Shown here piece after piece: positions 1 through 8,400 of a DNA stretch of 19,695 nt. Both the position numbers and the translations under genes were made by a program. Below the pieces are notes generated by a model. That model worked only from the letters and a program-made list of their open reading frames with translations, did not search any database and was not told the DNA's origin. The stretch is taken from the NCBI GenBank assembly GCA_002317155.1, contig DCIR01000068.1, positions 33,375-53,069 on the forward strand, written 5' to 3'. The DNA is from Lachnospiraceae bacterium UBA1721 (GTDB lineage Bacteria; Bacillota; Clostridia; Lachnospirales; Lachnospiraceae). Numbering within the stretch: the stretch's first letter is position 1; every line of letters starts with the position of its first letter.

Positions 1-2
1 TA

Positions 3-428
3 GGACAGAATGAGAATTCTCCTACACTTACATTCAATACAATTAACCGTCATATCTCTAAGATGGTTTATACAAAGGTAGTTTCAAATAAGAGCCCTTG
101 GCTTGCAGGCGCTGAACTCGGCGCAACATACTGTAGCCCTGCATCTCACGGTGAGGGACGTTTCGTTGCTCCCGCAGATGTAATCAAGAAGCTCTTTGAG
201 AACGGACAGGTAGCTACACAGTACGCTGACATAGATGGTAAGGTTTCAATGGATGAGACCTGGAACGTTAACGGTTCTTACATGTCAATCGAAGGTATCA
301 CATCTCCTGATGGAAGATGCTTCGGTAAGATGGCACATGCAGAGAGACGCGATGACGGAGTCGCAATCAACATCTATGGTGAGCAGGATCTCAAGATATT
401 CGAATCTGGAGTACAGTACTTCCTGTAA
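3..428 (+). CDS. purL: Phosphoribosylformylglycinamidine synthase, C-terminal end (partial)
   Basis: This is the last 141 residues of a reading frame that is open from the window edge, so the start lies upstream. It is the end of the glutamine amidotransferase domain of single-chain (large) FGAM synthase, which converts FGAR to FGAM in purine synthesis using ATP and glutamine. The sequence shows NRHISKMVYTKVVSNKSPWL and the block SPASHGEGRF. The His at 147-149 and Glu at 153-155 match the His-x-Glu of the class I GATase catalytic triad; the catalytic Cys would lie upstream of the window. The C-terminus ends in a typical QYFL after a short beta-strand region. The next gene is carA, separated by a long hairpin, so purine and pyrimidine/arginine genes are neighbours here. 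Identification is confident from the motif order; subfamily (fused PurL/PurQ type) is inferred from the GATase portion being present. Confidence 0.93.
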   Translation, partial: GQNENSPTLTFNTINRHISKMVYTKVVSNKSPWLAGAELGATYCSPASHGEGRFVAPADVIKKLFENGQVATQYADIDGKVSMDETWNVNGSYMSIEGITSPDGRCFGKMAHAERRDDGVAINIYGEQDLKIFESGVQYFL

Positions 429-448
429 TTCATAGCAACAAATTTAAT

Positions 449-539
449 AAGCCGCCCATTCAATCACGGATAGCTACAAAGATGTAGTGAAAAACGAGCC
501 CAAAGACGGGTTTCGGTTCCGTGTATTAATGGGCGGTTT
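449..539 (+). promoter_or_regulatory. Long branched hairpin in the purL-carA gap (candidate structured leader RNA)
   Basis: An interrupted outer helix of about 20 base pairs joins 449-469 to 519-539. It consists of 12 contiguous pairs (449-460 with 528-539, one G-U), then 3 pairs (462-464 with 525-527) and 5 pairs (465-469 with 519-523), separated by single-base bulges. Inside it sit two further hairpins: 473-488 with an AAGA tetraloop, and 495-515 with a GCCC/GGGT core and one bulge. The whole would fold as a three-way junction. The 3' side is followed only by TTTAT, a poor U-tract, so it is not a textbook terminator. It lies 50 bases before the carA ATG. It could be the purL transcript end, an attenuator for carAB, or an unrecognised riboswitch-like RNA. 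I do not recognise the fold; no PyrR-type consensus was seen. Confidence 0.5.
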
Positions 540-588
540 ATGTGAGTAAAATTAAGCAATTATCAAACGACATCAAAAGGAGCAAAAT

Positions 589-1779
589 ATGAAAGCATTT
601 CTGATCCTTGAGGATGGTACCGTGTTTGAGGGAACTCATATCGGTGCCGACAGAGAAATTATCAGTGAAATCGTATTCAATACTTCGATGGCAGGTTATT
701 TAGAGGTACTTACAGACCCTTCCTATGCGGGACAGGCTGTATGTATGACATATCCTCTTATCGGCAACTACGGAGTATGCTATGACGATATGGAATCACG
801 TCAGGCATGGCCGGATGGATTCATTGTCAGAGAAATTTCAAGAGTAGCCAGCAATTTCCGTTGCGACTGCACATTAGAGGAATTCCTTGTACAGCAGAAC
901 ATTCCCGGAATTGCAGGAATTGATACCAGACAGCTTACAAGAATCCTTCGTGAGAAGGGTACTATGAATGGCTGCATTACCACCAATGAAAATTACAGCT
1001 TTGACGAGCTTCTTCCTAAAATGAAAGCATATGCGACCGGTAAGGTTGTAGAGAAGGTTACCTGTCCTGAGAAGTATACTCTTGCAGGTACCAAGAACCT
1101 CGAGGATAATGGTCCTGTTTCAGGACTTGCTGTTTTCGATAAGGACGCATATTTGGCAGGAAAGAGAGAGCCCAGACCTTCACTTGTCACCGAGCTTAAC
1201 GGTGCAGGACTTAAGGTAGCGCTCCTTGATTTCGGTGCTAAGAAAAATATTGCGGAATCACTTGCAGCAAGAGGCTGTGAGGTTACTGTTTTTCCTGCAA
1301 ATACCAAGGCTGAAGAAATATTAAACGGTGGATTTGATGGAATAATGCTTTCAAACGGCCCCGGAGATCCTAAGGATTGTGGTCCTATTATTGATGAGGT
1401 TAAAAAGCTTTACGATTCAGATATGACCATATTTGCAATCTGTCTCGGACACCAGCTCATGGCACTTGCTACAGGAGCTGATACACATAAGCTTAAGTAT
1501 GGACACCGTGGAGGAAATCACCCTGTTAAGGATTTGAAGACCGGAAGAGTATATATTTCTTCACAGAACCATGGTTATGTTGTAGATACCGATAAGCTTG
1601 ATCCGAATGTTGCAGTTCCCGCATTTATCAATGTAAATGATGGAACAAATGAGGGCCTTGCATATACCGGCAAGAATATCTTTACCGTACAGTTCCATCC
1701 GGAAGCATGTCCCGGACCTCAGGACAGCGGATATTTGTTTGACAGATTTATCAGAATGATGAGAGGGGAGGAGAAATAA
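589..1779 (+). CDS. carA: Carbamoyl-phosphate synthase small (glutaminase) subunit
   Basis: This subunit hydrolyses glutamine and channels ammonia to CarB for carbamoyl phosphate synthesis, feeding pyrimidine and arginine pathways in the cytosol. The 396-residue length is normal. Residues 1 to about 135 form the small-subunit N-terminal domain (opens with AFLILEDGTVFEGTHIGA; MAGYLEVLTDPSYAGQ follows). A class I glutamine amidotransferase domain follows from about residue 205: the nucleophile is Cys285 in AICLGHQLMA, and His370 and Glu372 lie in QFHPEACPGPQDS. The oxyanion block SNGPGDP is present. The start is supported by an AAGGAG site at 577-582. The gene ends two bases before the carB ATG, so the two are co-transcribed and probably translationally coupled. 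Nothing is missing or odd. Confidence 0.98.
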   Translation: MKAFLILEDGTVFEGTHIGADREIISEIVFNTSMAGYLEVLTDPSYAGQAVCMTYPLIGNYGVCYDDMESRQAWPDGFIVREISRVASNFRCDCTLEEFLVQQNIPGIAGIDTRQLTRILREKGTMNGCITTNENYSFDELLPKMKAYATGKVVEKVTCPEKYTLAGTKNLEDNGPVSGLAVFDKDAYLAGKREPRPSLVTELNGAGLKVALLDFGAKKNIAESLAARGCEVTVFPANTKAEEILNGGFDGIMLSNGPGDPKDCGPIIDEVKKLYDSDMTIFAICLGHQLMALATGADTHKLKYGHRGGNHPVKDLKTGRVYISSQNHGYVVDTDKLDPNVAVPAFINVNDGTNEGLAYTGKNIFTVQFHPEACPGPQDSGYLFDRFIRMMRGEEK

Positions 1780-1781
1780 TT

Positions 1782-4700
1782 ATGCCTAAGAATCCTAATG
1801 TACATCGTGTAATGGTTATTGGCTCCGGTCCTATTGTCATCGGTCAGGCTGCAGAGTTTGACTATGCAGGAACCCAGGCTTGTCGTTCACTTAAGGAAGA
1901 GGGAGTAGAAGTAATCCTTGTTAACTCTAACCCCGCTACCATCATGACTGACAAGAACATCGCAGATAAGGTATACATTGAGCCCCTTACTGTTCCTGTT
2001 CTTGAGCAGATAATTGAAAAAGAAAAGCCCGATTCAATCCTTCCTTCACTCGGAGGACAGGCAGGACTTAACCTTGGTATGGAGCTTGAAGAGTCAGGCT
2101 TCCTCAAGGCTCATAATGTAACACTTCTCGGAACTACCGCAGAGACCATCAGAAATGCAGAAGGCCGTCAGGAATTCAAGGATTTGATGGAGAGAATCGG
2201 TGAGCCTGTTGCTGCTTCATTGGTTGTAACCAATGTTCAGGATGGTATTGATTTTACCAATAAAATAGGTTATCCCGTAGTACTTCGTCCCGCATATACC
2301 CTTGGTGGTTCGGGCGGTGGTATTGCTCACAATCAGGTCGAACTCGAGGAGATTCTTGAGAATGGTCTCAGACTTTCACGTGTAGGTGAAGTACTCGTAG
2401 AGCGTTGCATAGCAGGTTGGAAGGAAATAGAGTACGAAGTTATGCGTGATAGCGCGGGTAACGTTATCACTGTATGTAACATGGAGAACATCGATCCTGT
2501 AGGTGTACATACCGGTGACTCTATCGTTGTGGCACCTTCGCAGACTCTTTCAGATAAAGAGTATCAGATGCTTCGTACCTCGGCACTTAAGATTATTTCA
2601 GAGCTCAAGATTACCGGAGGATGTAACGTACAGTTTGCACTTCATCCCACCAGCTTTGAGTATTGTGTAATCGAGGTTAACCCTCGTGTATCTCGTTCAT
2701 CTGCACTTGCATCTAAGGCAACAGGTTATCCTATTGCTAAAGTTGCTGCTAAGATTGCACTTGGATTTACTCTTGATGAGATTAAAAATGCTATTACCAA
2801 GAAGACCTATGCATCATTCGAGCCTACTCTCGACTACTGTGTAGTAAAGATGCCTCGTCTTCCTTTTGATAAGTTCATCACTGCTAAGAGAACTCTTACC
2901 ACTCAGATGAAGGCTACCGGTGAGGTTATGAGTATTTGCAATAACTTCGAAGGTGCTCTTATGAAGGCTATTCGTTCACTTGAGCAGCATGTAGATTGTC
3001 TTAGAAGCTATGATTTTTCAGCCCTTGATGCTGACGAACTCAGAGATCGCCTTAAGATTGTAGATGACCAGAGAATTTGGGTTATCGCAGAAGCAATCCG
3101 CAAGGGAATTTCTTATGATGAAATCCATGATATTACTATGATCGATAATTGGTTCATCGATAAAATCGCATCAATCGTTGAGATGGAAGATAAGCTCGTA
3201 GAGGCAAAGGATGATGCTTCAAAGCTTACTCCCGAACTTCTTCGCGAGGCAAAGAGAATTGAGTTCCCTGATAATGTAATCGCCAGATTTACAGGCAAGA
3301 CCGAGGACGAAGTTCTCGCTATGAGACGTGCGAACGGAATTACTCCTGTATACAAGATTGTAGATACCTGTGCAGCTGAGTTTGATGCAGCTACTCCTTA
3401 CTATTATTCAGTATACGGCGGAGAGAATGAGGCTCGTGAGACCAGTGGCAAGAAGAAGGTTCTTGTACTTGGTTCAGGTCCTATCCGTATCGGTCAGGGT
3501 ATTGAGTTTGACTACTGTTCAGTACATGCTACCTGGGCATTTGCCAAGGCTGGCTATGAAACCATTATTATCAACAACAACCCTGAGACGGTTTCAACTG
3601 ACTTTGATATTGCTGATAAGCTTTACTTCGAGCCTCTTACAAATGAGGATGTAGAAGCAATCGTAGATATCGAAAAGCCTGACGGAGCAGTAGTACAGTT
3701 TGGTGGACAGACTGCTATTAAGCTTACTGAGCATTTGATGAAGATTGGTGTTCCCATCCTTGGAACCAAGGCTGAGGACGTAGATGCTGCAGAAGATAGA
3801 GAGCTCTTTGATGAGATACTTCAGCAGACCGGAATTCCTCGCGCAGCCGGCGGAACTGTATTTACAGCAGAGGAAGCAAAAGAGGTTGCCAATCGTATCG
3901 GATATCCTGTACTTGTTCGTCCTTCATACGTACTTGGCGGCCAGGGTATGCAGATTGCATACAATGATCAGGAAGTCGAAGTATTCATGGAGATTATCAA
4001 CCGTATAGCTCAGGATCACCCTGTACTTGTAGATAAGTATCTTCAGGGTAAGGAAATCGAGGTCGATGCGGTTTGTGACGGTACGGATATTCTTATCCCC
4101 GGTATTATGGAGCATATTGAGAGAACCGGTATCCATTCAGGAGACTCTATCTCGGTATATCCTGCTCCTACCATTGGTAAGCTTATCAAGGATAAGATTA
4201 CGGAGTACACTCGTCGTCTTGCCAAGGCTCTCCATGTAAAGGGTATGATTAACATCCAGTTCATTGCGATTATGGATGAGGTATATGTAATCGAGGTTAA
4301 CCCTCGTTCATCACGTACCGTTCCTTACATCAGTAAGGTTACCGGTATTCCTATCGTAGATCTCGCTACAGAAGTTATTATCGGTAAGACCATACGTGAG
4401 CTTGGCTATGAGCCCGGACTTCAGCCTGAGGCTTCTCACTATGCTATTAAGATGCCCGTATTCTCATTTGAGAAGATTCGTGGAGCTGAAATCAGCCTCG
4501 GACCTGAAATGAAGTCTACCGGTGAGTGCCTCGGTGTATCTGAACATTACGAAGAAGCTCTCTATAAGGCATTCCTTGGTGCGGGAGTTCAGCTTCCTAA
4601 GCACAAGCAGATGATTATCACTGTTAAGGATTCTGATAAGGCAGAAGCAATTCAGGTTGCTAAGCGCTTCGAGAAATTGGGATATATCATCTATGCAACC

Positions 4701-4997
4701 CGTTCTACTGCAGCAGCTCTTAATGAGGCAGGCGTAAAGGCACGTAAGGTTAATAAGATCCAGCAGGAGAGCCCTACAGTTATGGACCTTATCCTCGGTC
4801 ACAAGATTGATCTTGTAATTGATACCCCTACCCAGGGACGTGACAAGAGCCGTGACGGATTCCTTATCCGCCGTACAGCTATTGAGACCGGTGTATATTG
4901 TATTACTGCAATGGATACCGCAAATGCACTTGCTAAGTCTCTTGAGAACGCTATGGAGCAGAAGAATCTTGAGTTGATTGATATCGCATCTCTGTAA
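1782..4997 (+). CDS. carB: Carbamoyl-phosphate synthase large subunit
   Basis: This synthetase subunit makes carbamoyl phosphate from bicarbonate, ammonia and two ATP. Its 1071 residues match the usual length of about 1070. The internal duplication is visible: the first half opens with MVIGSGPIVIGQAAEFDYAG near residue 10, and the second with VLVLGSGPIRIGQGIEFDYC near residue 557. Each is followed by an ATP-grasp domain; the paired blocks RPAYTLGGSGGG and RPSYVLGGQGMQ, and IEVNPRVSRSSALASKATG and IEVNPRSSRTVPYISKVTG, are the repeated halves. From about residue 940 a methylglyoxal-synthase-like allosteric domain follows (KQMIITVKDSDKAEAIQVAK), the usual site for UMP, ornithine or IMP effects. 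The ATG is preceded by GGGAGGAG. A strong terminator lies about 50 bases after the stop, ending the carAB unit. Confidence 0.98.
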   Translation: MPKNPNVHRVMVIGSGPIVIGQAAEFDYAGTQACRSLKEEGVEVILVNSNPATIMTDKNIADKVYIEPLTVPVLEQIIEKEKPDSILPSLGGQAGLNLGMELEESGFLKAHNVTLLGTTAETIRNAEGRQEFKDLMERIGEPVAASLVVTNVQDGIDFTNKIGYPVVLRPAYTLGGSGGGIAHNQVELEEILENGLRLSRVGEVLVERCIAGWKEIEYEVMRDSAGNVITVCNMENIDPVGVHTGDSIVVAPSQTLSDKEYQMLRTSALKIISELKITGGCNVQFALHPTSFEYCVIEVNPRVSRSSALASKATGYPIAKVAAKIALGFTLDEIKNAITKKTYASFEPTLDYCVVKMPRLPFDKFITAKRTLTTQMKATGEVMSICNNFEGALMKAIRSLEQHVDCLRSYDFSALDADELRDRLKIVDDQRIWVIAEAIRKGISYDEIHDITMIDNWFIDKIASIVEMEDKLVEAKDDASKLTPELLREAKRIEFPDNVIARFTGKTEDEVLAMRRANGITPVYKIVDTCAAEFDAATPYYYSVYGGENEARETSGKKKVLVLGSGPIRIGQGIEFDYCSVHATWAFAKAGYETIIINNNPETVSTDFDIADKLYFEPLTNEDVEAIVDIEKPDGAVVQFGGQTAIKLTEHLMKIGVPILGTKAEDVDAAEDRELFDEILQQTGIPRAAGGTVFTAEEAKEVANRIGYPVLVRPSYVLGGQGMQIAYNDQEVEVFMEIINRIAQDHPVLVDKYLQGKEIEVDAVCDGTDILIPGIMEHIERTGIHSGDSISVYPAPTIGKLIKDKITEYTRRLAKALHVKGMINIQFIAIMDEVYVIEVNPRSSRTVPYISKVTGIPIVDLATEVIIGKTIRELGYEPGLQPEASHYAIKMPVFSFEKIRGAEISLGPEMKSTGECLGVSEHYEEALYKAFLGAGVQLPKHKQMIITVKDSDKAEAIQVAKRFEKLGYIIYATRSTAAALNEAGVKARKVNKIQQESPTVMDLILGHKIDLVIDTPTQGRDKSRDGFLIRRTAIETGVYCITAMDTANALAKSLENAMEQKNLELIDIASL

Positions 4998-5047
4998 TCA
5001 TTAAGCGTTGAAGCTATACATAGATATCAGCTATATATGTAAAATAC

Positions 5048-5080
5048 AAAGCCATGCATCGTAAGGTGCATGGCTTTTTT
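5048..5080 (+). terminator. Rho-independent terminator after carB
   Basis: An 11-bp perfect stem (AAAGCCATGCA at 5048-5058 with TGCATGGCTTT at 5067-5077) closes an 8-base loop and runs into six Ts (5075-5080). It is 50 bases after the carB stop and separates carAB from the membrane-protein genes downstream. Confidence 0.92.
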
Positions 5081-5202
5081 ACTGCTTTTAAGGATGATGT
5101 ATTGGCCTGGTGCAGACTACTAAATTGACATGATTTATGAAGGTTCATATACTTAAAATAACATGTGAGAGATAGCTATGTGAAAAATGGTTTACTGACT
5201 AT

Positions 5203-5688
5203 ATGAGTAACGGCTGTGCGAGAAATGGCTGCATAAAGATAAGGATGTTGTTCTTTTTTGTGGGCATGACAGCTGCGTTTTTCATATTCAAAAGATTCAT
5301 CGATTTAGATGGAATCAGAGAGAGCCTTATCGCAAAAGAGAACTTGACAAAAAGTAATTGTTTATTTGTATTTGCTTATATTATTCTCTACAATTCATTC
5401 TTGGAAGAAAGTTTTTTCAGAGGATTCTTAAGTGGCATATTTCCGAATAAATTGGTAGGTACAATAGTCAGCGCAGCTGTGTTCTCTGTATATCATATAG
5501 GTATATTTGTTACCTGGTTTAATCCGTTTATATTTGCAATATGTATTGTAGGACTTGCGGCTGTCGGCGTTTTCCTGCAGTGGCTTTCCGGCAAATTTGA
5601 GAGCATTTTGGCAAGCTACATTACACATGCGTGCGCCAATGTTGTTCTAAATATCATAGGCGCGTTGATGATTTTTGAGGTTATATAA
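5203..5688 (+). CDS. CPBP-family intramembrane protease-like protein, start region probably broken
   Basis: A small polytopic membrane protein of the CPBP (CAAX protease/bacteriocin-processing, Abi) family. The three family motifs are present: EExxxR at Glu68, Glu69 and Arg73 (LEESFFRGF), FxxxH at Phe94-His98 (FSVYHIG), and HxxxN at His142-Asn146. These residues form the proposed intramembrane active site, so the core looks intact. Hydrophobic segments lie near residues 12-32, 52-66, 84-104, 107-127 and 140-160. At 161 residues it is short for the family. The ATG at 5203 has no convincing ribosome site. By contrast, GAGAG at 5167-5171 sits six bases before ATG 5178, which is followed at once by TGA. 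Removing T5181 would give an ORF beginning MEKWFTDYMSNG that joins this frame. The gene may therefore be a recent frameshift mutant or carry a sequence error. Substrate unknown; immunity, maturation or prenyl-protein roles are known for relatives. Confidence 0.75.
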   Translation: MSNGCARNGCIKIRMLFFFVGMTAAFFIFKRFIDLDGIRESLIAKENLTKSNCLFVFAYIILYNSFLEESFFRGFLSGIFPNKLVGTIVSAAVFSVYHIGIFVTWFNPFIFAICIVGLAAVGVFLQWLSGKFESILASYITHACANVVLNIIGALMIFEVI

Positions 5689-5728
5689 GTATTTGATAAA
5701 GCAGGAAAAGAAAGGATGTAACCATTTT

Positions 5729-6565
5729 ATGCAGAATGTGGAAACGAGTTCAAATAAAGGGAAGATAGGTATATCGTCGTCAACCTTGCATATTATAGCG
5801 ATGGTATTGATGTTTTGCGATCATCTATGCATGACTCTTTTGGGAAATCAGATGTGGTTACATTACATCGGAAGAATTGCATATCCCATATTTGCATTTA
5901 TGCTTGTAGAGGGATTCAGGCATACCGGTAATCTAAAAAAGTATTTTCTGAGAATGATTATTTTTGCTCTGATTTCAGAAATACCGTTTGATTTTATGTG
6001 CGGCGGAACCTGGTTTTTCCCTACTCAGCAGAATGTTATGTTCACGTTTTTAATCAGCATGTTGCTGATGCTTTTGATGGAACAGCCCAAAAAGATAAAG
6101 AAAAAAGCAGGAAAGTACATTGTTTTTGCTATAACGGCTATATTCGCTCTTTTGATTGGTTTTATTGTCGGAACTATCACCATGGTAGATTATTTTGGTG
6201 GCGGAATCGTTATGGTGCTTTGCTTTTATCTGTTCCAGGGAGACAGAATACTGTCTTTCAAGATTGAATATAAGAAGAGTTGGGTCAGATATCTTGTGAT
6301 TTGGATTAACCGAATAGCGCAGGCTTATTTGGTATGGCAGATTTGTAATGAGATGATAGGCGGTCTTTGCACAAATATAACCATCTTTGGAAAAACATTT
6401 GAAGTAGTGGTCGAAGCGTTTGGTATTTTTGCTATGATACCGATATGGCTGTATAACGGAGAAAAAGGAATCAAATCAAAGCCGTTTAAGTATTGCTGTT
6501 ACGCGTTTTATCCGGCGCACATTTTGATACTGGTAATATTGCAGTATTTGATTTATGCAGTGTGA
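5729..6565 (+). CDS. TraX-family integral membrane protein
   Basis: A 278-residue polytopic membrane protein. The N-terminal part matches the TraX family (named for the F-plasmid protein that acetylates pilin): STLHIIAMVLMFCDHLCMTL, then WLHYIGRIAYPIFAFMLVEG, then a histidine in GFRHTGNLKKYFLRM, and a conserved EIPFDFM. About eight hydrophobic stretches alternate with short charged loops. The F TraX function is known, but chromosomal Firmicute members have no settled substrate; acyl transfer to a surface molecule is the usual guess. I prefer ATG 5729, preceded by AAAGGA at 5711-5716 with a slightly long spacer. A TTG at 5675, overlapping the previous gene, would add 18 residues but has no ribosome site and gives a charged, non-conserved-looking extension. 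It follows the CPBP gene by 40 bases and is probably co-transcribed with it. Confidence 0.85.
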   Translation: MQNVETSSNKGKIGISSSTLHIIAMVLMFCDHLCMTLLGNQMWLHYIGRIAYPIFAFMLVEGFRHTGNLKKYFLRMIIFALISEIPFDFMCGGTWFFPTQQNVMFTFLISMLLMLLMEQPKKIKKKAGKYIVFAITAIFALLIGFIVGTITMVDYFGGGIVMVLCFYLFQGDRILSFKIEYKKSWVRYLVIWINRIAQAYLVWQICNEMIGGLCTNITIFGKTFEVVVEAFGIFAMIPIWLYNGEKGIKSKPFKYCCYAFYPAHILILVILQYLIYAV

Positions 6566-6610
6566 ATAAAAAACGAAAACTTGATAAGCAATTCTGAAAT
6601 AGGTGTAAAC

Positions 6611-6647
6611 TAATAGGCATTATTCATAAAAGAATGTAGGCCTTTTA
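6611..6647 (+). terminator. Weak hairpin after the TraX-family gene
   Basis: An imperfect stem (AGGC...ATTC with GAAT...GGCCT, two mismatches and a bulge) is followed by CCTTTTAT. It begins about 45 bases after the TraX stop and could be its terminator. An alternative pairing of AATAGG (6612 region) with CCTATT (6650 region) is also possible. Low confidence. Confidence 0.3.
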
Positions 6648-6672
6648 TACCTATTGAATATTTACTAATTTA

Positions 6673-6715
6673 CTTTAAAGCGCTAAAATCTTATTGTGCA
6701 CTTTAAAGTGCTAAA
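6673..6715 (+). promoter_or_regulatory. Operator-like palindrome and direct repeat upstream of the symporter
   Basis: GCACTTTAAAGTGC (6698-6711) is a perfect 14-bp palindrome. A second copy of its core starts 28 bases earlier: CTTTAAAGCGCTAAA at 6673-6687 against CTTTAAAGTGCTAAA at 6701-6715, 14 of 15 bases identical. Two near-identical sites spaced by under three helical turns, 57-99 bases before the symporter ATG, look like a paired repressor or activator site. I could not place a convincing -35/-10 pair around them. The regulator is not in the window as far as I can see. Confidence 0.45.
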
Positions 6716-6771
6716 TTGTCACCCGGTAGAACAAAAAGCGGGTAAACAAATACATATAAGGGAGAGGCGCT

Positions 6772-8355
6772 ATGAACTCAACACAGATTTTATCAACAAT
6801 TCTGCTGGTGTGCTTTTTCGCTGTCATGATTTATGTCGGCTACAGCACCAGAAAACATGCAACTGATGTAAACGGTTTCGTTCTTGGAGGACGTTCGGTA
6901 GGTCCTTGGCTTACTGCATTTGCATTCGGAACATCATATTTTTCGGCGGTAATCTTTGTAGGTTATGCAGGACAGTTTGGTTGGAACTTTGGTCTTGCGT
7001 CTACTTGGGCGGGACTTGGAAATGCATTTATAGGTTCACTCCTTGCATGGAATGTACTTGGTCGCAGAACCAGAATTATGACTCAGCAGCTTGATGCAAA
7101 GACAATGCCTGATTATTTCGGTAAGAGATTTGAATCAGTGCCTTTAAAAATTGCAGCATCAGCAATCGTATTTATTTTCCTGATTCCTTATACAGCATCT
7201 CTTTACAATGGTCTCTCAAGCTTGTTCGGTATGGTATTTAAGATTCCTTACTGGGTAGTAATTGCTGTGATGGCAATCCTTACAGGCTTCTATGTAATCT
7301 TTGGTGGTTATATGGCTACAGCTATAAACGATTTCATTCAGGGAATCATTATGTTGTTTGGTATCTGTGCAGTTATCGGAGCTGTATTGGTTAACAACGG
7401 TGGACTTCTTGCTGCTACTCAGAAGCTTTCTGCTGTGGAGGCTGAAGGATGGTTCGGCGGTGCATATACTTCTTTCCTTGGACCTGATCCTCTTGCTTTA
7501 TTGTTTGTAGTAATTCTTACATCGCTCGGAACTTGGGGACTCCCTCAGATGGTTGGTAAGTTCTATTCAATCAAGAGCGAGAAGGATATTAATAAGGGAA
7601 CAATTATTTCAACTATTTTTGCTATAGTAGTTGCGGGTGGATGCTATTTCCTCGGAGGTTTCGGAAGACTTTACAGAGACAGCATCACTTATAATCCTGA
7701 GACCGGCAAGCCTTTGTTTGACTCAATTATTCCTACAATGCTTTCTACACTTCATCCGTTTGTAGTTGCTATTGTAATTGTACTTGTGCTTTCAGCTTCA
7801 ATGTCTACTCTTTCTTCATTGGTACTTACATCAAGCTCAACCTTCACTCTTGATGTAGTATTTAACGGAAAGAAGGATGTTGCAGATAAGAAGAAGGTTA
7901 CTGTAATGAGAGGCTTTATTGTATTCTTCATTGTAGTGTCTGCCGCTATTGCAATCATTAAGGATTCATTCCCCGGCGTAACCTTCATCGCACAGATGAT
8001 GGGTGTTTCATGGGGCGCTCTTGCGGGTTCATTCCTTGCTCCTTACCTCTACTCATTGTATTGGAAGGGTGTAACCAAGGCTGCTACAGCAGTATGCTTT
8101 GTGTGGGGCTGCGCTGTTGCGGTTCTTCAGTTGGTTATCACACTTGGAAAGATTGATATTTCAGGTTGGGGTGTGGTACTTTCATACATCTTTAAGTCTT
8201 CAATCAATTCAGGCGTTGTTGCAATGGTTGGTGGTCTTATCATTGTTCCTATTATTTCTGCAATCACCAAGAAGCAGGAAAAGAAGACACTTGATAAGAT
8301 GTTTGAGTGCTACAACGAGAAGGTTCAAGTTGAAAAGAAGTCAAGAATTGACTAA
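6772..8355 (+). CDS. Sodium:solute symporter (SSS family), substrate unknown
   Basis: A 527-residue secondary transporter of the SSS (PutP/SGLT-like, LeuT-fold) family with about 13 membrane segments; it would import a solute driven by sodium. Family features: the N-terminal helix followed by FVLGGRSVGPWLTAFAFGTS with a small-residue-rich break in the next helix, TMPDYFGKRF in the following loop, and the conserved SASMSTLSS stretch. Ser345 and Thr346 there align with the sodium-binding Ser340/Thr341 of PutP. The C-terminus ends with a charged cytosolic tail. The start is clear: GGGAGAGG ends five bases before ATG. It is flanked by an operator-like palindrome upstream and a terminator downstream, so it is probably a single-gene unit. 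Residues that would fix the substrate cannot be read from sequence alone; proline, pantothenate, sugars or carboxylates are all possible. Confidence 0.9.
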   Translation: MNSTQILSTILLVCFFAVMIYVGYSTRKHATDVNGFVLGGRSVGPWLTAFAFGTSYFSAVIFVGYAGQFGWNFGLASTWAGLGNAFIGSLLAWNVLGRRTRIMTQQLDAKTMPDYFGKRFESVPLKIAASAIVFIFLIPYTASLYNGLSSLFGMVFKIPYWVVIAVMAILTGFYVIFGGYMATAINDFIQGIIMLFGICAVIGAVLVNNGGLLAATQKLSAVEAEGWFGGAYTSFLGPDPLALLFVVILTSLGTWGLPQMVGKFYSIKSEKDINKGTIISTIFAIVVAGGCYFLGGFGRLYRDSITYNPETGKPLFDSIIPTMLSTLHPFVVAIVIVLVLSASMSTLSSLVLTSSSTFTLDVVFNGKKDVADKKKVTVMRGFIVFFIVVSAAIAIIKDSFPGVTFIAQMMGVSWGALAGSFLAPYLYSLYWKGVTKAATAVCFVWGCAVAVLQLVITLGKIDISGWGVVLSYIFKSSINSGVVAMVGGLIIVPIISAITKKQEKKTLDKMFECYNEKVQVEKKSRID

Positions 8356-8400
8356 TTCAAAAGTTAAAAAATGTTTTGTTATGTGAATAAATGAATATGC

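Noticed and set aside
541..588. Leader peptide for carA starting at GTG 487 or ATG 540
   Set aside because: ATG 540 is followed at once by TGA; the GTG frame has no ribosome site and lies within the stable hairpin.
801..1307. Antisense ORFs of 61 and 104 codons inside carA
   Set aside because: They lie wholly within a confidently identified gene, lack ribosome sites and recognisable domains, and are explained by codon bias of the coding strand.
3370..4264. Several overlapping ORFs on both strands inside carB
   Set aside because: They are shadows of the well-conserved carB frame; none has a motif or a plausible start.
5675..5728. N-terminal extension of the TraX-family protein from TTG 5675
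   Set aside because: No ribosome site, overlaps the previous gene, and adds a charged stretch; ATG 5729 has AAAGGA upstream.
6721..6743. ACCCG...CGGGT hairpin before the symporter
   Set aside because: Only five base pairs with a 13-base loop and no T-run; too weak to call a terminator or regulatory RNA.
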